From assembly GCF_000718785.1 (NCBI RefSeq), contig NZ_JOCA01000008.1, positions 124,001 through 188,000 of the forward strand: DNA of 64,000 nucleotides, read 5' to 3'. Positions 25,939 to 35,206 of the stretch are shown here, piece by piece. Each line of letters begins with the position of its first letter. Position 1 is the stretch's first letter. The position numbers were made by a program, and so were the translations under genes. The DNA is from Streptomyces sp. NRRL WC-3626. GTDB taxonomy: Bacteria > Actinomycetota > Actinomycetes > Streptomycetales > Streptomycetaceae. The notes under the pieces are model-generated. The model saw only the letters and a list, made by a program, of their open reading frames with translations, searched no databases and was not told where the DNA came from.

Positions 25939-27546
25939 GTGCCGGACGACGTACGACGGATCGCGGGACGCTACGAACTCCTCGAGCAGTTCGACCACGG
26001 CGGCATGGGGGACGTCTGGCGCGGCTACGACGCCGTGCTGGACCGGCCGGTGGCGGTGAAGCTGATCCGGCCGCAGGCGGTGACGTCGCCGCATCTGGCG
26101 GAGGAGTTCGAGAAGCGCTTCCGGCGCGAGGCGCGCGTCACCGCGCGGATCCAGCACCCGGGTGTGCCGCAGGTGTACGACGCGGTCCTTGACGAGTCGT
26201 ACGAGCAGCTGTTCCTGGTGATGGAGCTGGTCGACGGCGTGCCGCTGACCGCGTACGTGCGTCCCGAGCAGCGGCCGCCGCTCCCCGTCAGCTGGGCGGT
26301 GGCCGTGGCGGCGCAGGTGGCGACCGTGCTGTCGTACGCGCACGACGTGCCGGTCGTCCACCGTGACCTGAAGCCGGGCAACATCCTGGTCGCCCGCGAC
26401 GGCACGGTTAAGGTGCTGGACTTCGGCATCGCGGCGATCCTGCGCACGGACGTCACCAAGCTGACGGCGACGGGCAGCCCGGTCGGGACGTACCAGTACA
26501 TGGCGCCCGAGCAGGTGCGCGGGGCGCGGGTCACACCCCGCACCGACTTGTACGCGCTCGGCTGCGTGCTGCACGAACTGCTTTGCGGGCGGACGCTGTT
26601 CGGCGGTGACAGCGAGTGGCAGCTGATGATGCAGCACATCAACGCGGCGCCGACACCACTGCGGCAGCTGCGCGCCGACGTCCCTCAGGCGCTGGAGGAA
26701 CTCGTCCTGCACCTGCTCCGCAAGGCGCCCGAGGCGCGTCCGGTGGACGTGCAGGAGGTGTACGAGCGGCTGCGGCCGTTCCTGCCCGCGCCCGGTGAGG
26801 AGTCCGCGCCGCAGGCGGGCCCTGCCGGGGCGCCCGACCCCACCGGTATCTTCCGCCACCCCTACGCGCCCCGTTCACGCGCCGGCGCCGCGGGCGTACG
26901 GCGGAACGCGCCGGACGCGGCCCCGGCACCCGTGCTGCCGCCCGCCCAGCGTGACGAGCTGCGGGAGCGGATCCGCGAGGTGTACGACCACTGCGACGCG
27001 CTGTGGGAAGAGGACCGCTTCTCACAGGCGGCCGAGGTGGTCGGCGAGATGATCGACGCGGCCGCCCGGGTCCTCGGCGCGGAGAGCAAGGCGGTCCTCG
27101 CGCTCCGCACCCGTCGGGCACTCAGCCGCCAGCTCGCCGGCGATCACCGGTCCGCGCTGCCGGAGTTCGAGGCCCTGGCCGACGCGTACGGCCGGGTCAG
27201 CGGTCCGCACAGCGAGGAATCGCTGGACTGCCGCGCCCAGGCCGCCCGCTGCCGTGGCGAACTCGGTCAGGTCACCGAGGCGCTGGCCGGACTGAACGGC
27301 GTACTCGACGCCGTCCGGGCCGTCGACGGCGACGCGAGCGAGAACGCGGTGGAACTGCGCCGCGACATCGGCATGCTGCTCCTGGCGCAGCAGCGCGCGG
27401 CGGAGGCGTACGACGTGCTGGAGCCCCTGCACACGGACCTGTGCATGGTGCTGGGCCCGGACCACGAACTGACGGCCGAGGTGGCGGAGACCCTGGCGGT
27501 GATCCGCCTGGACCTCGACGGCGGAGCCTCTGGATCTTCTCCCTGA
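25939..27546 (+). CDS. Ser/Thr protein kinase with C-terminal TPR-like region
   Basis: 535 residues from GTG 25939 (PDDVRRIAGRYELLEQF). The kinase motifs are intact: HGGMGDVWRG, VAVKLI, HRDLKPGNI, DFGIAAI and MAPEQV. A Pro/Ala-rich linker (about 285-330) leads to helical repeats (about 345-520) resembling TPRs, for example EEDRFSQAAEVVGEMIDAA and LLLAQQRAAEAYDVLEPLH. There is no membrane segment. It precedes the UvrD-like helicase gene by 48 bases on the same strand, so the two probably form an operon in which the helicase is a candidate substrate. Confidence 0.9.
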   Translation: MPDDVRRIAGRYELLEQFDHGGMGDVWRGYDAVLDRPVAVKLIRPQAVTSPHLAEEFEKRFRREARVTARIQHPGVPQVYDAVLDESYEQLFLVMELVDGVPLTAYVRPEQRPPLPVSWAVAVAAQVATVLSYAHDVPVVHRDLKPGNILVARDGTVKVLDFGIAAILRTDVTKLTATGSPVGTYQYMAPEQVRGARVTPRTDLYALGCVLHELLCGRTLFGGDSEWQLMMQHINAAPTPLRQLRADVPQALEELVLHLLRKAPEARPVDVQEVYERLRPFLPAPGEESAPQAGPAGAPDPTGIFRHPYAPRSRAGAAGVRRNAPDAAPAPVLPPAQRDELRERIREVYDHCDALWEEDRFSQAAEVVGEMIDAAARVLGAESKAVLALRTRRALSRQLAGDHRSALPEFEALADAYGRVSGPHSEESLDCRAQAARCRGELGQVTEALAGLNGVLDAVRAVDGDASENAVELRRDIGMLLLAQQRAAEAYDVLEPLHTDLCMVLGPDHELTAEVAETLAVIRLDLDGGASGSSP

Positions 27547-27594
27547 CCTGGCCTACGTCTCTGCCCCCGCCCGCACGGACACTAGGATCCACCC

Positions 27595-29754
27595 ATGCCG
27601 CAGCTCGCCTTCGACATCGGTTTCTTCGCCGAACTGCCCAAGCTTCAGCCGCCGGTCAGGAAGGGCGTCCTGGACGCCTGGGAGAAGTTCGGCCGGCTCA
27701 CCCTCGATCAGCTGTTCAAGGATCCGGGGCTGAAGCTGGAGAGCCTGACGAAGGCGAAGGACAAGCAGATCCGGACGATCCGCATCGACCAGTTCTGGCG
27801 CGGGGTGGTGCTGGCGCCGCCCACCGGGGACACCTTCGTCCTGCTGCGGGTGCTGCCGCACGACAAGGCCATCGACTGGGCGATGAAGCAGAAGTCCAGC
27901 ATCAACGAGGTCACGCGGGCGGTCGAGATCCGGGACGCGGCGACCCTCGACGAGATCACGCCGGCGTACGAGCGGGTGGCGGAGTCCTCGTCGAAGCCCC
28001 GGCTGTTCGCGAAGTTCTCCGACGGGGACCTCGGCGCGCTCGGCATCGACGCCGAGACGCTGCGGCAGGCCCGTTCGCTGGTCGACCAGGAGCAGCTGGA
28101 CGTCTTCGCGCCGCTGCTGCCGCAGGACCAGCGGGAGGTGCTGCAGTACCTCGCCGCCGGGTGCACGGTGGAGGAGGTCTGGCAGGACATCGTGGCGCCC
28201 GCCCTGCAGACGTCCACGGAGCCGGTGGACACGCGGGACTACGAGACGGCGATCCAGCACACGCGGGCGCGTATCGCGCTGGTGACGGCCCCCGAGGAGC
28301 TGCGGGACATCCTGGAGAAGCCCTTCGCGGCGTGGCGGGTCTTCCTGCACCCCTCCCAGCGGAAGACGGCGTACCGGGCGTCGTACTCCGGCCCCGCGCA
28401 GGTCACGGGCGGTCCGGGCACCGGCAAGACCGTCGTCGCGCTGCACCGGGTCAGGCATCTGCTCAGGCATCTGCGGGACGGTGACCGCATCCTGCTGACG
28501 ACGTACACGAACGCGCTCGTCAACGCGCTGCGTTCCGGACTGGAATCGCTGGTCGACGACCCGGAACTGCGCGAGCGCGTGGACATCTCGACGGTCGACG
28601 GCTTCGCCGGCCGGATCGTCGCGGAGGCTCCCGGCGCGGTGGCGCTGCGGCCGCTGATGAGCAACGAGGAGGTCAGCCGCTGGGGCAAGGCCGCCAAGGC
28701 GACGGGCTTCACGGGCAGCGCGCAGTTCCTCGCGCAGGAGTACCGGCATGTGATTCTGGCCCAGGGCATCACCGGCCCGGCCGAGTACGGGGCGGCGGAC
28801 CGGCGGGGGCGCGGCAGCCGGCTGACCGCGGCCGAACGGCCGCTGGTGTGGGAGACGGTGGAGCGGTTCACGGCCGGTCTGGCGGCGGACGGCTGCCGCA
28901 CCTGGCTGCAGACGTGCGTGGAGGCGGCGCGGCTGCTGGAGGTCCAGGGACCGCCGTACCGGCATGTGGTGGTGGACGAGGCGCAGGATCTGCATCCGGC
29001 GCAGTGGCGGCTGCTGCGCGCGGCCGTTCCGGCCCGCCCGGACGACCTGTTCATCGCGGGCGACCCGCACCAGCGCATCTACGACTCGAAGGTGTCGCTG
29101 AAGTCGCTCGGCATCAAGGTGACGGGGCGGTCGGTGAAGCTGCGGAAGAACTACCGCAGCACGCAGGAGATCCTGCGCTGGTCCACGGCGCTGCTGGTCG
29201 GCCGGCCGGTCGACCGGCTCGAGGACGAGGGCCTGGGCGAGACACTGCTCGGATACCGCTCCGCCCTGCACGGTGACGGGCCGGATGTGCGGGGAGCGGC
29301 GAGCGAAGAGGCCGAACTGGACGCGCTCGTCGACCGGGTGCGGGCGTGGCTGGACGCGGGGGTCGGCGCCGGGGAGATCGGGGTGAGCGCCCGGTTCAAC
29401 AAGACGTGCGCGAAGGCGGTGGCGCACCTGAAGGACGCCGGGATTCCCGCGGTGACGCTGCGCTCCGCCGACGCCGGCACCGGGGACCCGGCGGCCGTAC
29501 GGGTCGGCACCATGCACTCGTTCAAGGGCCTGGAGTTCCGCTGCGTCGCGGTCATCGGCGTCGACGAGGAGACCCTGCCGTTCCCGAAGGCCGTCACGCC
29601 GCCCGAGATCGACCCCAAGCAGCACGAGACGGACCTGATGTCCGAACGCTGCCTGCTGTTCGTGGCCTGCACACGCGCCCGGGACAACCTCGCCGTGTCC
29701 TGGTGGGGCAAACCGAGCACCTTCCTGACCGAGGCAGGCGCCACCACCGTCTGA
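27595..29754 (+). CDS. UvrD/Rep-like SF1 helicase with RelE/ParE-like N-terminal domain
   Basis: 719 residues from ATG 27595. Residues ~1-100 (AFDIGFFAELPKLQPPVRKG; IRTIRIDQFWRGVVLAPP; FVLLRVLPHDKAIDWA) resemble a RelE/ParE-type fold. The SF1A helicase follows: Walker A TGGPGTGKTVVALHR (271-285), motif Ia LLTTYTNALVNAL, Walker B VVDEAQDLHPAQW (about 460), a GDPHQRIYD element, motif V TMHSFKGLEFRCVAVIG and motif VI LLFVACTRARDNL. It should translocate on single-stranded DNA using ATP. The helicase assignment is firm; the RelE-like call rests on pattern only. A degraded piece of a close relative lies at 52066-52209. Confidence 0.85.
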   Translation: MPQLAFDIGFFAELPKLQPPVRKGVLDAWEKFGRLTLDQLFKDPGLKLESLTKAKDKQIRTIRIDQFWRGVVLAPPTGDTFVLLRVLPHDKAIDWAMKQKSSINEVTRAVEIRDAATLDEITPAYERVAESSSKPRLFAKFSDGDLGALGIDAETLRQARSLVDQEQLDVFAPLLPQDQREVLQYLAAGCTVEEVWQDIVAPALQTSTEPVDTRDYETAIQHTRARIALVTAPEELRDILEKPFAAWRVFLHPSQRKTAYRASYSGPAQVTGGPGTGKTVVALHRVRHLLRHLRDGDRILLTTYTNALVNALRSGLESLVDDPELRERVDISTVDGFAGRIVAEAPGAVALRPLMSNEEVSRWGKAAKATGFTGSAQFLAQEYRHVILAQGITGPAEYGAADRRGRGSRLTAAERPLVWETVERFTAGLAADGCRTWLQTCVEAARLLEVQGPPYRHVVVDEAQDLHPAQWRLLRAAVPARPDDLFIAGDPHQRIYDSKVSLKSLGIKVTGRSVKLRKNYRSTQEILRWSTALLVGRPVDRLEDEGLGETLLGYRSALHGDGPDVRGAASEEAELDALVDRVRAWLDAGVGAGEIGVSARFNKTCAKAVAHLKDAGIPAVTLRSADAGTGDPAAVRVGTMHSFKGLEFRCVAVIGVDEETLPFPKAVTPPEIDPKQHETDLMSERCLLFVACTRARDNLAVSWWGKPSTFLTEAGATTV

Positions 29755-30097
29755 CGCACCGGCTCCGGAGTCGAATTGCCTGACGGACATGTCCTCCCGG
29801 GGAGGTGCGCGACCTCGCTGCCGCGGATCAGGAATCCGAACGGACGTGACGCCGTCCTGAACCTGAGCGTCAGCTTCGCGGACGCGAACGGCTTCGTGCT
29901 GATGACAGCCGGCGGTCAGATATCGGTCCCCGCGAAGGACACATGGACCTATCGGGTGCCGGCCAAATCGCCGCACTTGGACAAGATCGCGCAATGCGAT
30001 GTCGACCCGGTGGCGAAGGCCGCCTGGGCGACGTGACGGACGGCTGGACCTGGCAGCGGTCCAGCCGCTCGTCATACGGGTCGTGTTCAGGAGAGCG
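29755..30097. other. Intergenic stretch after the helicase gene
   Basis: About 340 bases without an intact gene. It holds only the FxLYD-like gene fragment described separately (29776-30036); no terminator hairpin or promoter was recognised. Confidence 0.4.
29776..30036 (+). pseudogene. Fragment of a secreted/lipoprotein Ig-like (FxLYD-like) gene
   Basis: An 86-codon open frame whose second half (VLNLSVSFADANGFVLM, then ISVPAKDTWTYRVPA and a final CDVDPVAKAAW) resembles the C-terminal beta-sandwich of FxLYD-type actinobacterial surface proteins. It lacks the signal peptide or membrane anchor and any ribosome site, so it is probably a 5'-truncated remnant. The intact membrane protein at 42351-42932 has a similar kind of domain. 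Confidence 0.4.
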
Positions 30098-30970
30098 TCA
30101 CCGCGCCTGCGGGTCCCCCGCCCCGCATTCGGGAACCCCCTCCAGCCAGGCCGCCCCCTGGATGTAGATGTTGGTCACCCAGGCCTTGTAGTCCGGGAGG
30201 TAGGACCACACGTCGTTGGTGTAGCCGTCGGAGGTGACCTCCTCCGCGTGCTTCTGGCACTGGACGCGGATGGTGGTGGAGTACGGGAAGGCGTAGACGC
30301 GGGCGGCGGACAGGGCGGGGGCCGCCTTCGTCCAGACGTCGGTGCCCCAGGTCCGGTGGATGTGGCCGGTGACCTGGCCCGTGTTGACGCGGACGGCGCC
30401 GAAGTAGTCGCCGTTCAGACGGACGTCGCTGACCATCAGACGGGTGCCGGACTCCTTGGCCTCGACCATCTTGCCCGCGCCCAGGTAGATGGCGATGTGG
30501 TGCAGGTCCCGCGAGGTGCCCCAGGCGAGCAGGTCGCCGGGGACCAGCGGGGCCAGGCCCTGGGCCGCGGTGAAGCGGGCGGCGGCGCGGTGTGTGTAGT
30601 ACTGCTGGCTGGCGACGCCGTTGATGATGTCGGCGCCCGCCGCCTCCGCGTAGGCGTAGCGGACCAGGCCCGAGCAGTCGAAGCCGCGCCGTTCGGGGTC
30701 GTGTTCGCTGTCCGGGTCGGTCGGGTCGATCTGGCCGTACGTCGCCCCCGGCTGGGGCCCGTGCCCGCCGCCCCACGTGTACCAGGTGCCGGCGGCGACC
30801 TCGGCGCAGGCGGCGGCGATGGCGCGTTCGGCGGCCGCGGAGGCGCCGGGTGCGAGGGCGCCGCAGGTGGCGGCCTGTCGGGCGGGTGCCGCGGTGGCGG
30901 ACACCGGCGTCCAGAGGAGGAAGGCGAACAGTGCGATGAGTGTGCTGATGAGACTGGTCCGGCGGACCAT
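30098..30970 (-). CDS. Secreted NlpC/P60 cell-wall hydrolase with SH3-like tail
   Basis: Start at ATG 30970 (MVRRTSLISTLIALFAF), giving 290 residues; the open frame continues upstream but the signal peptide fixes the start. The signal sequence ends near ATAAPA. The NlpC/P60 catalytic cysteine is in FDCSGLVRYAY, the histidine in HHIAIYLG, and a WYTWGGGHG motif precedes them. The last ~60 residues (QCQKHAEEVTSDGYTND; WVTNIYIQGAAWLEG) resemble an SH3b domain. It likely cleaves D-Glu-diamino acid bonds in peptidoglycan peptides outside the cell. Monocistronic. Confidence 0.9.
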   Translation of the reverse strand: MVRRTSLISTLIALFAFLLWTPVSATAAPARQAATCGALAPGASAAAERAIAAACAEVAAGTWYTWGGGHGPQPGATYGQIDPTDPDSEHDPERRGFDCSGLVRYAYAEAAGADIINGVASQQYYTHRAAARFTAAQGLAPLVPGDLLAWGTSRDLHHIAIYLGAGKMVEAKESGTRLMVSDVRLNGDYFGAVRVNTGQVTGHIHRTWGTDVWTKAAPALSAARVYAFPYSTTIRVQCQKHAEEVTSDGYTNDVWSYLPDYKAWVTNIYIQGAAWLEGVPECGAGDPQAR

Positions 30971-31126
30971 GCCAGGACCCCCGTTTCCTGTGGCTGGTGA
31001 GTGGTCGTTCGGTCGTTCACGAGCCTGCTGGTCACGCCGGCCGTCTGTCGAGGAGCCGGGTGTCGCCTCCCTGCGAAGGGCAACGGGAAACACCCGGGAA
31101 ACCCCCGCCGAGCAGGCGTCCAGCCG

Positions 31127-34100
31127 TCATCCCCGGTCTTCGCAGAACGCCCCGTCGGCCGGCGGGACGTCGGGCAGGAGCTTGGCGCGCGCGTCCGCGT
31201 CGAGGCTCGAGCGCAGCCGGCAGATCCGGTCGAGGCGGGCGGCGGGGTCGAGGTCCCACAGCCGTACGGTGCCGTCCGTGCCGGCGCTCGCCACCGTGCC
31301 CCCGTCGGGGCTGAAGGTGACGCTCCAGACGGCGTCGGTGTGGCCCGTGAGCGTCGCCCACGGGCGCCGTCCGGCGACGTCCCACAGGCGTACCGTACGG
31401 TCGTTGCCGCTGCTGGCGAGCGTACGGCCGTCGGGGGTGAACGCTATGCCGCGCGTGGCGCCGGTGTGGCCGGTGAGGACGGCTTCCGGGCGGCGGGCGC
31501 GGACGTTCCACAGCCGTACGGTGCCGTCGTTGCCGCTGCTGGCCAGGGTCCGTCCGTCCCGGGTGAAGGTCACGCCGCGTACCGCGCCGGTGTGGCCCTT
31601 CAGCAGGCCTGCCTGACGGTGCGAGGCGACGTCCCACAGTCGTACGGTCAGATCGTCGGAGGCGCTCGCGAGGATCCGGCCGTCGGGGCTGAAGGCGACC
31701 GCGTTCGCGTAGTCCCGGTGTCCGGTGAGCTTCGCGAGCGGGGCGCGCTCGGCCACGTCCCACAGGCGTACCGTACGGTCGGCGCCGGCCGAGGCGAGGG
31801 TGCGGCCGTCGGGGGCGAAGTCGAGGGCGTAGACCTGCCCCTTGTGGCCGGTCAGGGTGGCGAGCGGTCCGCGCGCGGCCACGTCCCACAGCCGGATCCG
31901 GCCGTCGGAGTCCGCCGACGCCAGGATCCGCCCGTCGGGGGCGAACGCCACGGAGAAGACCGCCTCCTTGTGGCCCCGCAGCGTCGCCAGGAGCCGGCGC
32001 CCGCTCACCTCCCACAGCCGGACGGTGTGATCGGCGTCGGCGGTGGCCAGGAGTTTCCCGTCGGGGCTGTAACGGGCCTGCCAGACCGCGGTGAACGGAT
32101 GGGCCGTCAGCACCGGGCCGCCGAGGTTCCACAGGACCACGGAACGGTCGAAGCCGGCCGTGGCGAGCAGGGTGCCGTCGGCGGTCACCGCCACCCCCAT
32201 CACATAGTCGGTGTGGCCGGCGAGGACGGCGGTCTGTCGGCCGCTGCGGACGTCCCACAGCCTGGTCGTGCCGTCGCCGACCGCGCCGACGACCGTATCG
32301 CCGTCGTGCGTGTACGCCACGGCGTTGATGTCGTCGCTGCTGCCGGGCAGTGTCGCGGCGAGCCGTCCGGCGCGTACGTCCCACAGCCGTACGGTCCGGT
32401 CGACACCGCCGGAGGCGACCTCCCGGCCGTCCGGGGAGAACGCCACGCCCAGCACCTCGTCGGTGTGGCCCTCGAGCACGTCGCTCTGCCGGCCCCGGCC
32501 GGTGTCCCACAGGCGGACGGTCCGGTCGGCGCCGGCGGAGACCAGGGTCCGGCCGTCGGGGGCGTGGTCCAGGGCGTTGACCGCTCCCGCGTGCCCCTCC
32601 AGGGTGGCGGTGACGCGGGGCGTGTCCGCCGTGTCCCACACCTCGATCGGGCCGTCGACGGTGGCGACGGCGAGCCGGTGTCCGCGCGGGGCGAAGGAGA
32701 GCGCCCTGGCGGCCTCGGTGCCGGGGCCCAGGACGGCCTTGCGGCGGTGTCCGGAGACGTCCCAGAGGCTCACGGGGCCGTGCGCCGACGTCGCCGCGAG
32801 CGTACGGCCGTCGGGGCTGAAGGCGATCGCGCGGACCGGCCCGGACACGGTGAACGTGGCCGTCCTGCGGTGGTCCGACACCCGTCGCACCGTCACCGTC
32901 CCGTCCGTGCTGCCGGTCGCCAGCAGCCGGTCGCCGGGCGCGAACGCCACCGCGTTGACCGGTCCGCGGTGTCCGCTCAGCCGGGCCAGGAAGGGCTGGG
33001 ACTGCGTGCTCAGCAGGGCGCCGCGCGCCTCGGCGGTGGCGTGCGCCCGGTAGGCCTCCCCGGCCAGCAGCATGGACGCCTCCGGGCGGCCCCCGGCGAG
33101 CGACGCCGACCGGACGGCGAGGGCCTGGGAGCGGGCGACGCGTTCCTGGTCGAGGGCGCTCTCGCGCTGCTGATAGGCGAGTCCCCCGGCGGTCAGGGCG
33201 AGCCCGAGCAGGACGACGAGGGTGGCGAGCATCGTCTGCCGCAGCCGCACCTGGCGTCCGGCCTGCCGCTCGTACCGCTTCTGTTCGGCGACGCTCGCGT
33301 CGAGGAACGCCTCCTCGCCGGGGCCGAGCCGGTGCCGGCCGTCCAGTTCGTCGGCCCACGCGCGTACGGTGCTCAGCCGGGTGCCCCGGTACAGCGCGGA
33401 CGGGTCGCGTCCCTCGCGCTCCCATTCGACGGCGGCGTGCGTGAGCTGCTGGTGCAGGAGGAGTCCGGCCCGGTCGGCGTGGATCCAGTCCCGCAGGCGC
33501 GGCCAGGCCTGCAGCAGGGCCTCGTGGGTGATGACGACGGTGTCGCTGTCCATGGTGACGAGCCGGGCCCGTACGAAGGCGTCGAGCGCGGCGGACGCGC
33601 CGTCCGCGTCGGCGAACTGCTCCATCAGCGCGGCCCCGCTCATCCGGCGGCGGGTCGCGCCGCCGCCGTCGGCCACGTACACCAGACGGGAGAGCAGGCG
33701 GCGGATGGTCTTCTGTTCGGCGGGGTAGAGGCGGGCGAAGACGTTCTCCGCGGTGCGGGCGATCGCGCCCCGGATGCCGCCCGCCCGCTCGTATCCGGCG
33801 ACGGTGAGCGCGGAGTCCTCGCGGTGCTGCCAGGTGGCGAGGAGGGCGTGGGAGACGAGCGGGAGGACGCCGGAGGGGGTGGCGTCGGCGCCGGCCCGCG
33901 AGGGCTCCCCGCCCCCGGTTCGCGGGGGCGGGAGCCGGAGCCGGTCTCCCGGCTCGTCGTGCGGTCCGGTGTCGCGCAGTCCCGCGTCGCGCAGCAGCAG
34001 GGGGACCAGGCCGGGCTGGAGCGTCAGTCCGGCCAGTTCGGCGGGACGGGTGATGGACTCCCGTAACTCCCCCACGGACATGGGCGGAAGCACGAACAGC

Positions 34101-35062
34101 CCGTCGGTGAGGACCGGGGCCAGCTCGGGCAGGTCCAGGCAGTCGCCGGTGAAGTCGGCGCGCACGCCGAGCACCACCACGGCGGGGCCGTGCACGCTCT
34201 CCTCCGGGCGGGGCGCGGCCAGCGCGCACAGCACCCGGACGAACGCGCGCCGCTCCGCGGCGTCCCGGCAGAGGGTGAACAGTTCCTCGAACTGGTCGAC
34301 GATCAGCACCAGTCGGCAGGGCGGGGGCCTGCGTCCGCCGGACGGCACGGGCGGATCGCCGACGATCGCGCGTACGGCGTCCAGCACCGCGTCGGGACGC
34401 TCGCGCACCTGGGCGGCCGTCACGGCCAGGTCGCCGCCCGCCGTCTTCGCCGTGCGCTCCAGGAGTTCGTCCAGCGGGCGTGCGGTCGGCGTGAACGTCA
34501 CCACCGGCCAGCAGTCGGCGCCCGGCATGGGGAAGTCCCCGCGCCGCAGGGCCGGTACCAGTCCGGCGTTGAGCAGGGACGACTTGCCCGCGCCCGAGGG
34601 GGCGACGAGCATCAGCGGGCCGCCGCCCACCCGTTCGAAGACCCGCTCCACCAGTGCGGCCGTCGCCCGCTCGCGGCCGAAGAACCAGTCCGCCTCCTGC
34701 GGGGTGAACGCCGACAGGCCGCGGTAAGGGCACACCTCACCGGGCCGGGGCTCGGCGGCGGCCGGCTCGGCCGGTTGCGGCCCGGCTCGTACGAGTGCGA
34801 GCAACTGCCCCTCGGCGCCGAGAACCCGGTCACAGATACGGGCGACGTCGGCGGTCGCCGGTTTCGTGCCGGTCTCGATCTTGCTGAGGTAGCCCTTGCT
34901 GTAGTGGGTCTGCCGTGCCAGGTCGGTCAGTGACAGGCCTCGCGCCTGTCTGAGTCGTCGTAATGCGGTGGGGAACGAGTGCGTGGTCCGCGCTTCCCGT
35001 TCCCGTCCGGTCCCGTGGTCCGGTTCATGCCCGTACTGCGGATCTCCCACGGAGTCCCCCAT
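31127..35062 (-). CDS. XRE-HTH - nSTAND1 NTPase - WD40 (14 repeats) membrane-associated signalling protein
   Basis: Start at ATG 35062 (MGDSVGDPQYGHEPD), giving 1311 residues. An XRE HTH lies at about 30-85 (LRQARGLSLTDLARQTHYSK). The nSTAND1 signature CPYRGLSAFTPQEADWFFGR (about 113-133) is followed by P-loop APSGAGKSSLL, Walker B LVLIVDQFEELF and the helical/winged STAND region. One hydrophobic segment (MLATLVVLLGLALTAGGLAY) separates it from fourteen WD40 repeats (for example GRTLASSGNDRTVRLWDVAG), enough for two seven-bladed propellers. STAND proteins are ATP-driven switches that oligomerise after ligand sensing. Here the propellers would sense and the HTH would act on DNA, or the HTH is a leftover regulatory module. 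Confidence 0.92.
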   Translation of the reverse strand: MGDSVGDPQYGHEPDHGTGREREARTTHSFPTALRRLRQARGLSLTDLARQTHYSKGYLSKIETGTKPATADVARICDRVLGAEGQLLALVRAGPQPAEPAAAEPRPGEVCPYRGLSAFTPQEADWFFGRERATAALVERVFERVGGGPLMLVAPSGAGKSSLLNAGLVPALRRGDFPMPGADCWPVVTFTPTARPLDELLERTAKTAGGDLAVTAAQVRERPDAVLDAVRAIVGDPPVPSGGRRPPPCRLVLIVDQFEELFTLCRDAAERRAFVRVLCALAAPRPEESVHGPAVVVLGVRADFTGDCLDLPELAPVLTDGLFVLPPMSVGELRESITRPAELAGLTLQPGLVPLLLRDAGLRDTGPHDEPGDRLRLPPPRTGGGEPSRAGADATPSGVLPLVSHALLATWQHREDSALTVAGYERAGGIRGAIARTAENVFARLYPAEQKTIRRLLSRLVYVADGGGATRRRMSGAALMEQFADADGASAALDAFVRARLVTMDSDTVVITHEALLQAWPRLRDWIHADRAGLLLHQQLTHAAVEWEREGRDPSALYRGTRLSTVRAWADELDGRHRLGPGEEAFLDASVAEQKRYERQAGRQVRLRQTMLATLVVLLGLALTAGGLAYQQRESALDQERVARSQALAVRSASLAGGRPEASMLLAGEAYRAHATAEARGALLSTQSQPFLARLSGHRGPVNAVAFAPGDRLLATGSTDGTVTVRRVSDHRRTATFTVSGPVRAIAFSPDGRTLAATSAHGPVSLWDVSGHRRKAVLGPGTEAARALSFAPRGHRLAVATVDGPIEVWDTADTPRVTATLEGHAGAVNALDHAPDGRTLVSAGADRTVRLWDTGRGRQSDVLEGHTDEVLGVAFSPDGREVASGGVDRTVRLWDVRAGRLAATLPGSSDDINAVAYTHDGDTVVGAVGDGTTRLWDVRSGRQTAVLAGHTDYVMGVAVTADGTLLATAGFDRSVVLWNLGGPVLTAHPFTAVWQARYSPDGKLLATADADHTVRLWEVSGRRLLATLRGHKEAVFSVAFAPDGRILASADSDGRIRLWDVAARGPLATLTGHKGQVYALDFAPDGRTLASAGADRTVRLWDVAERAPLAKLTGHRDYANAVAFSPDGRILASASDDLTVRLWDVASHRQAGLLKGHTGAVRGVTFTRDGRTLASSGNDGTVRLWNVRARRPEAVLTGHTGATRGIAFTPDGRTLASSGNDRTVRLWDVAGRRPWATLTGHTDAVWSVTFSPDGGTVASAGTDGTVRLWDLDPAARLDRICRLRSSLDADARAKLLPDVPPADGAFCEDRG

Positions 35063-35148
35063 GCGGTGCGGCCGTGAGACGGTGGAAGCCCAGGTTACTG
35101 CGGGGGCGGTGAGGCCAGCCAAACCTTTCACCCGGTGTGGCGAAATCA

Positions 35149-35185
35149 CGAACGTCCGGAACCCTGGGGAGGTTCCGGACGTTCG
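35149..35185 (-). terminator. Strong hairpin terminator after the I36-like inhibitor gene
   Basis: A 15-base perfect stem (CGAACGTCCGGAACC at 35149-35163 with its complement at 35171-35185) closes a 7-base loop, 22 bases past the stop of the minus-strand gene at 35207. No T-run is present. Confidence 0.8.
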
Positions 35186-35206
35186 CGGTGTTCGTCGCCG
35201 GGCCGG

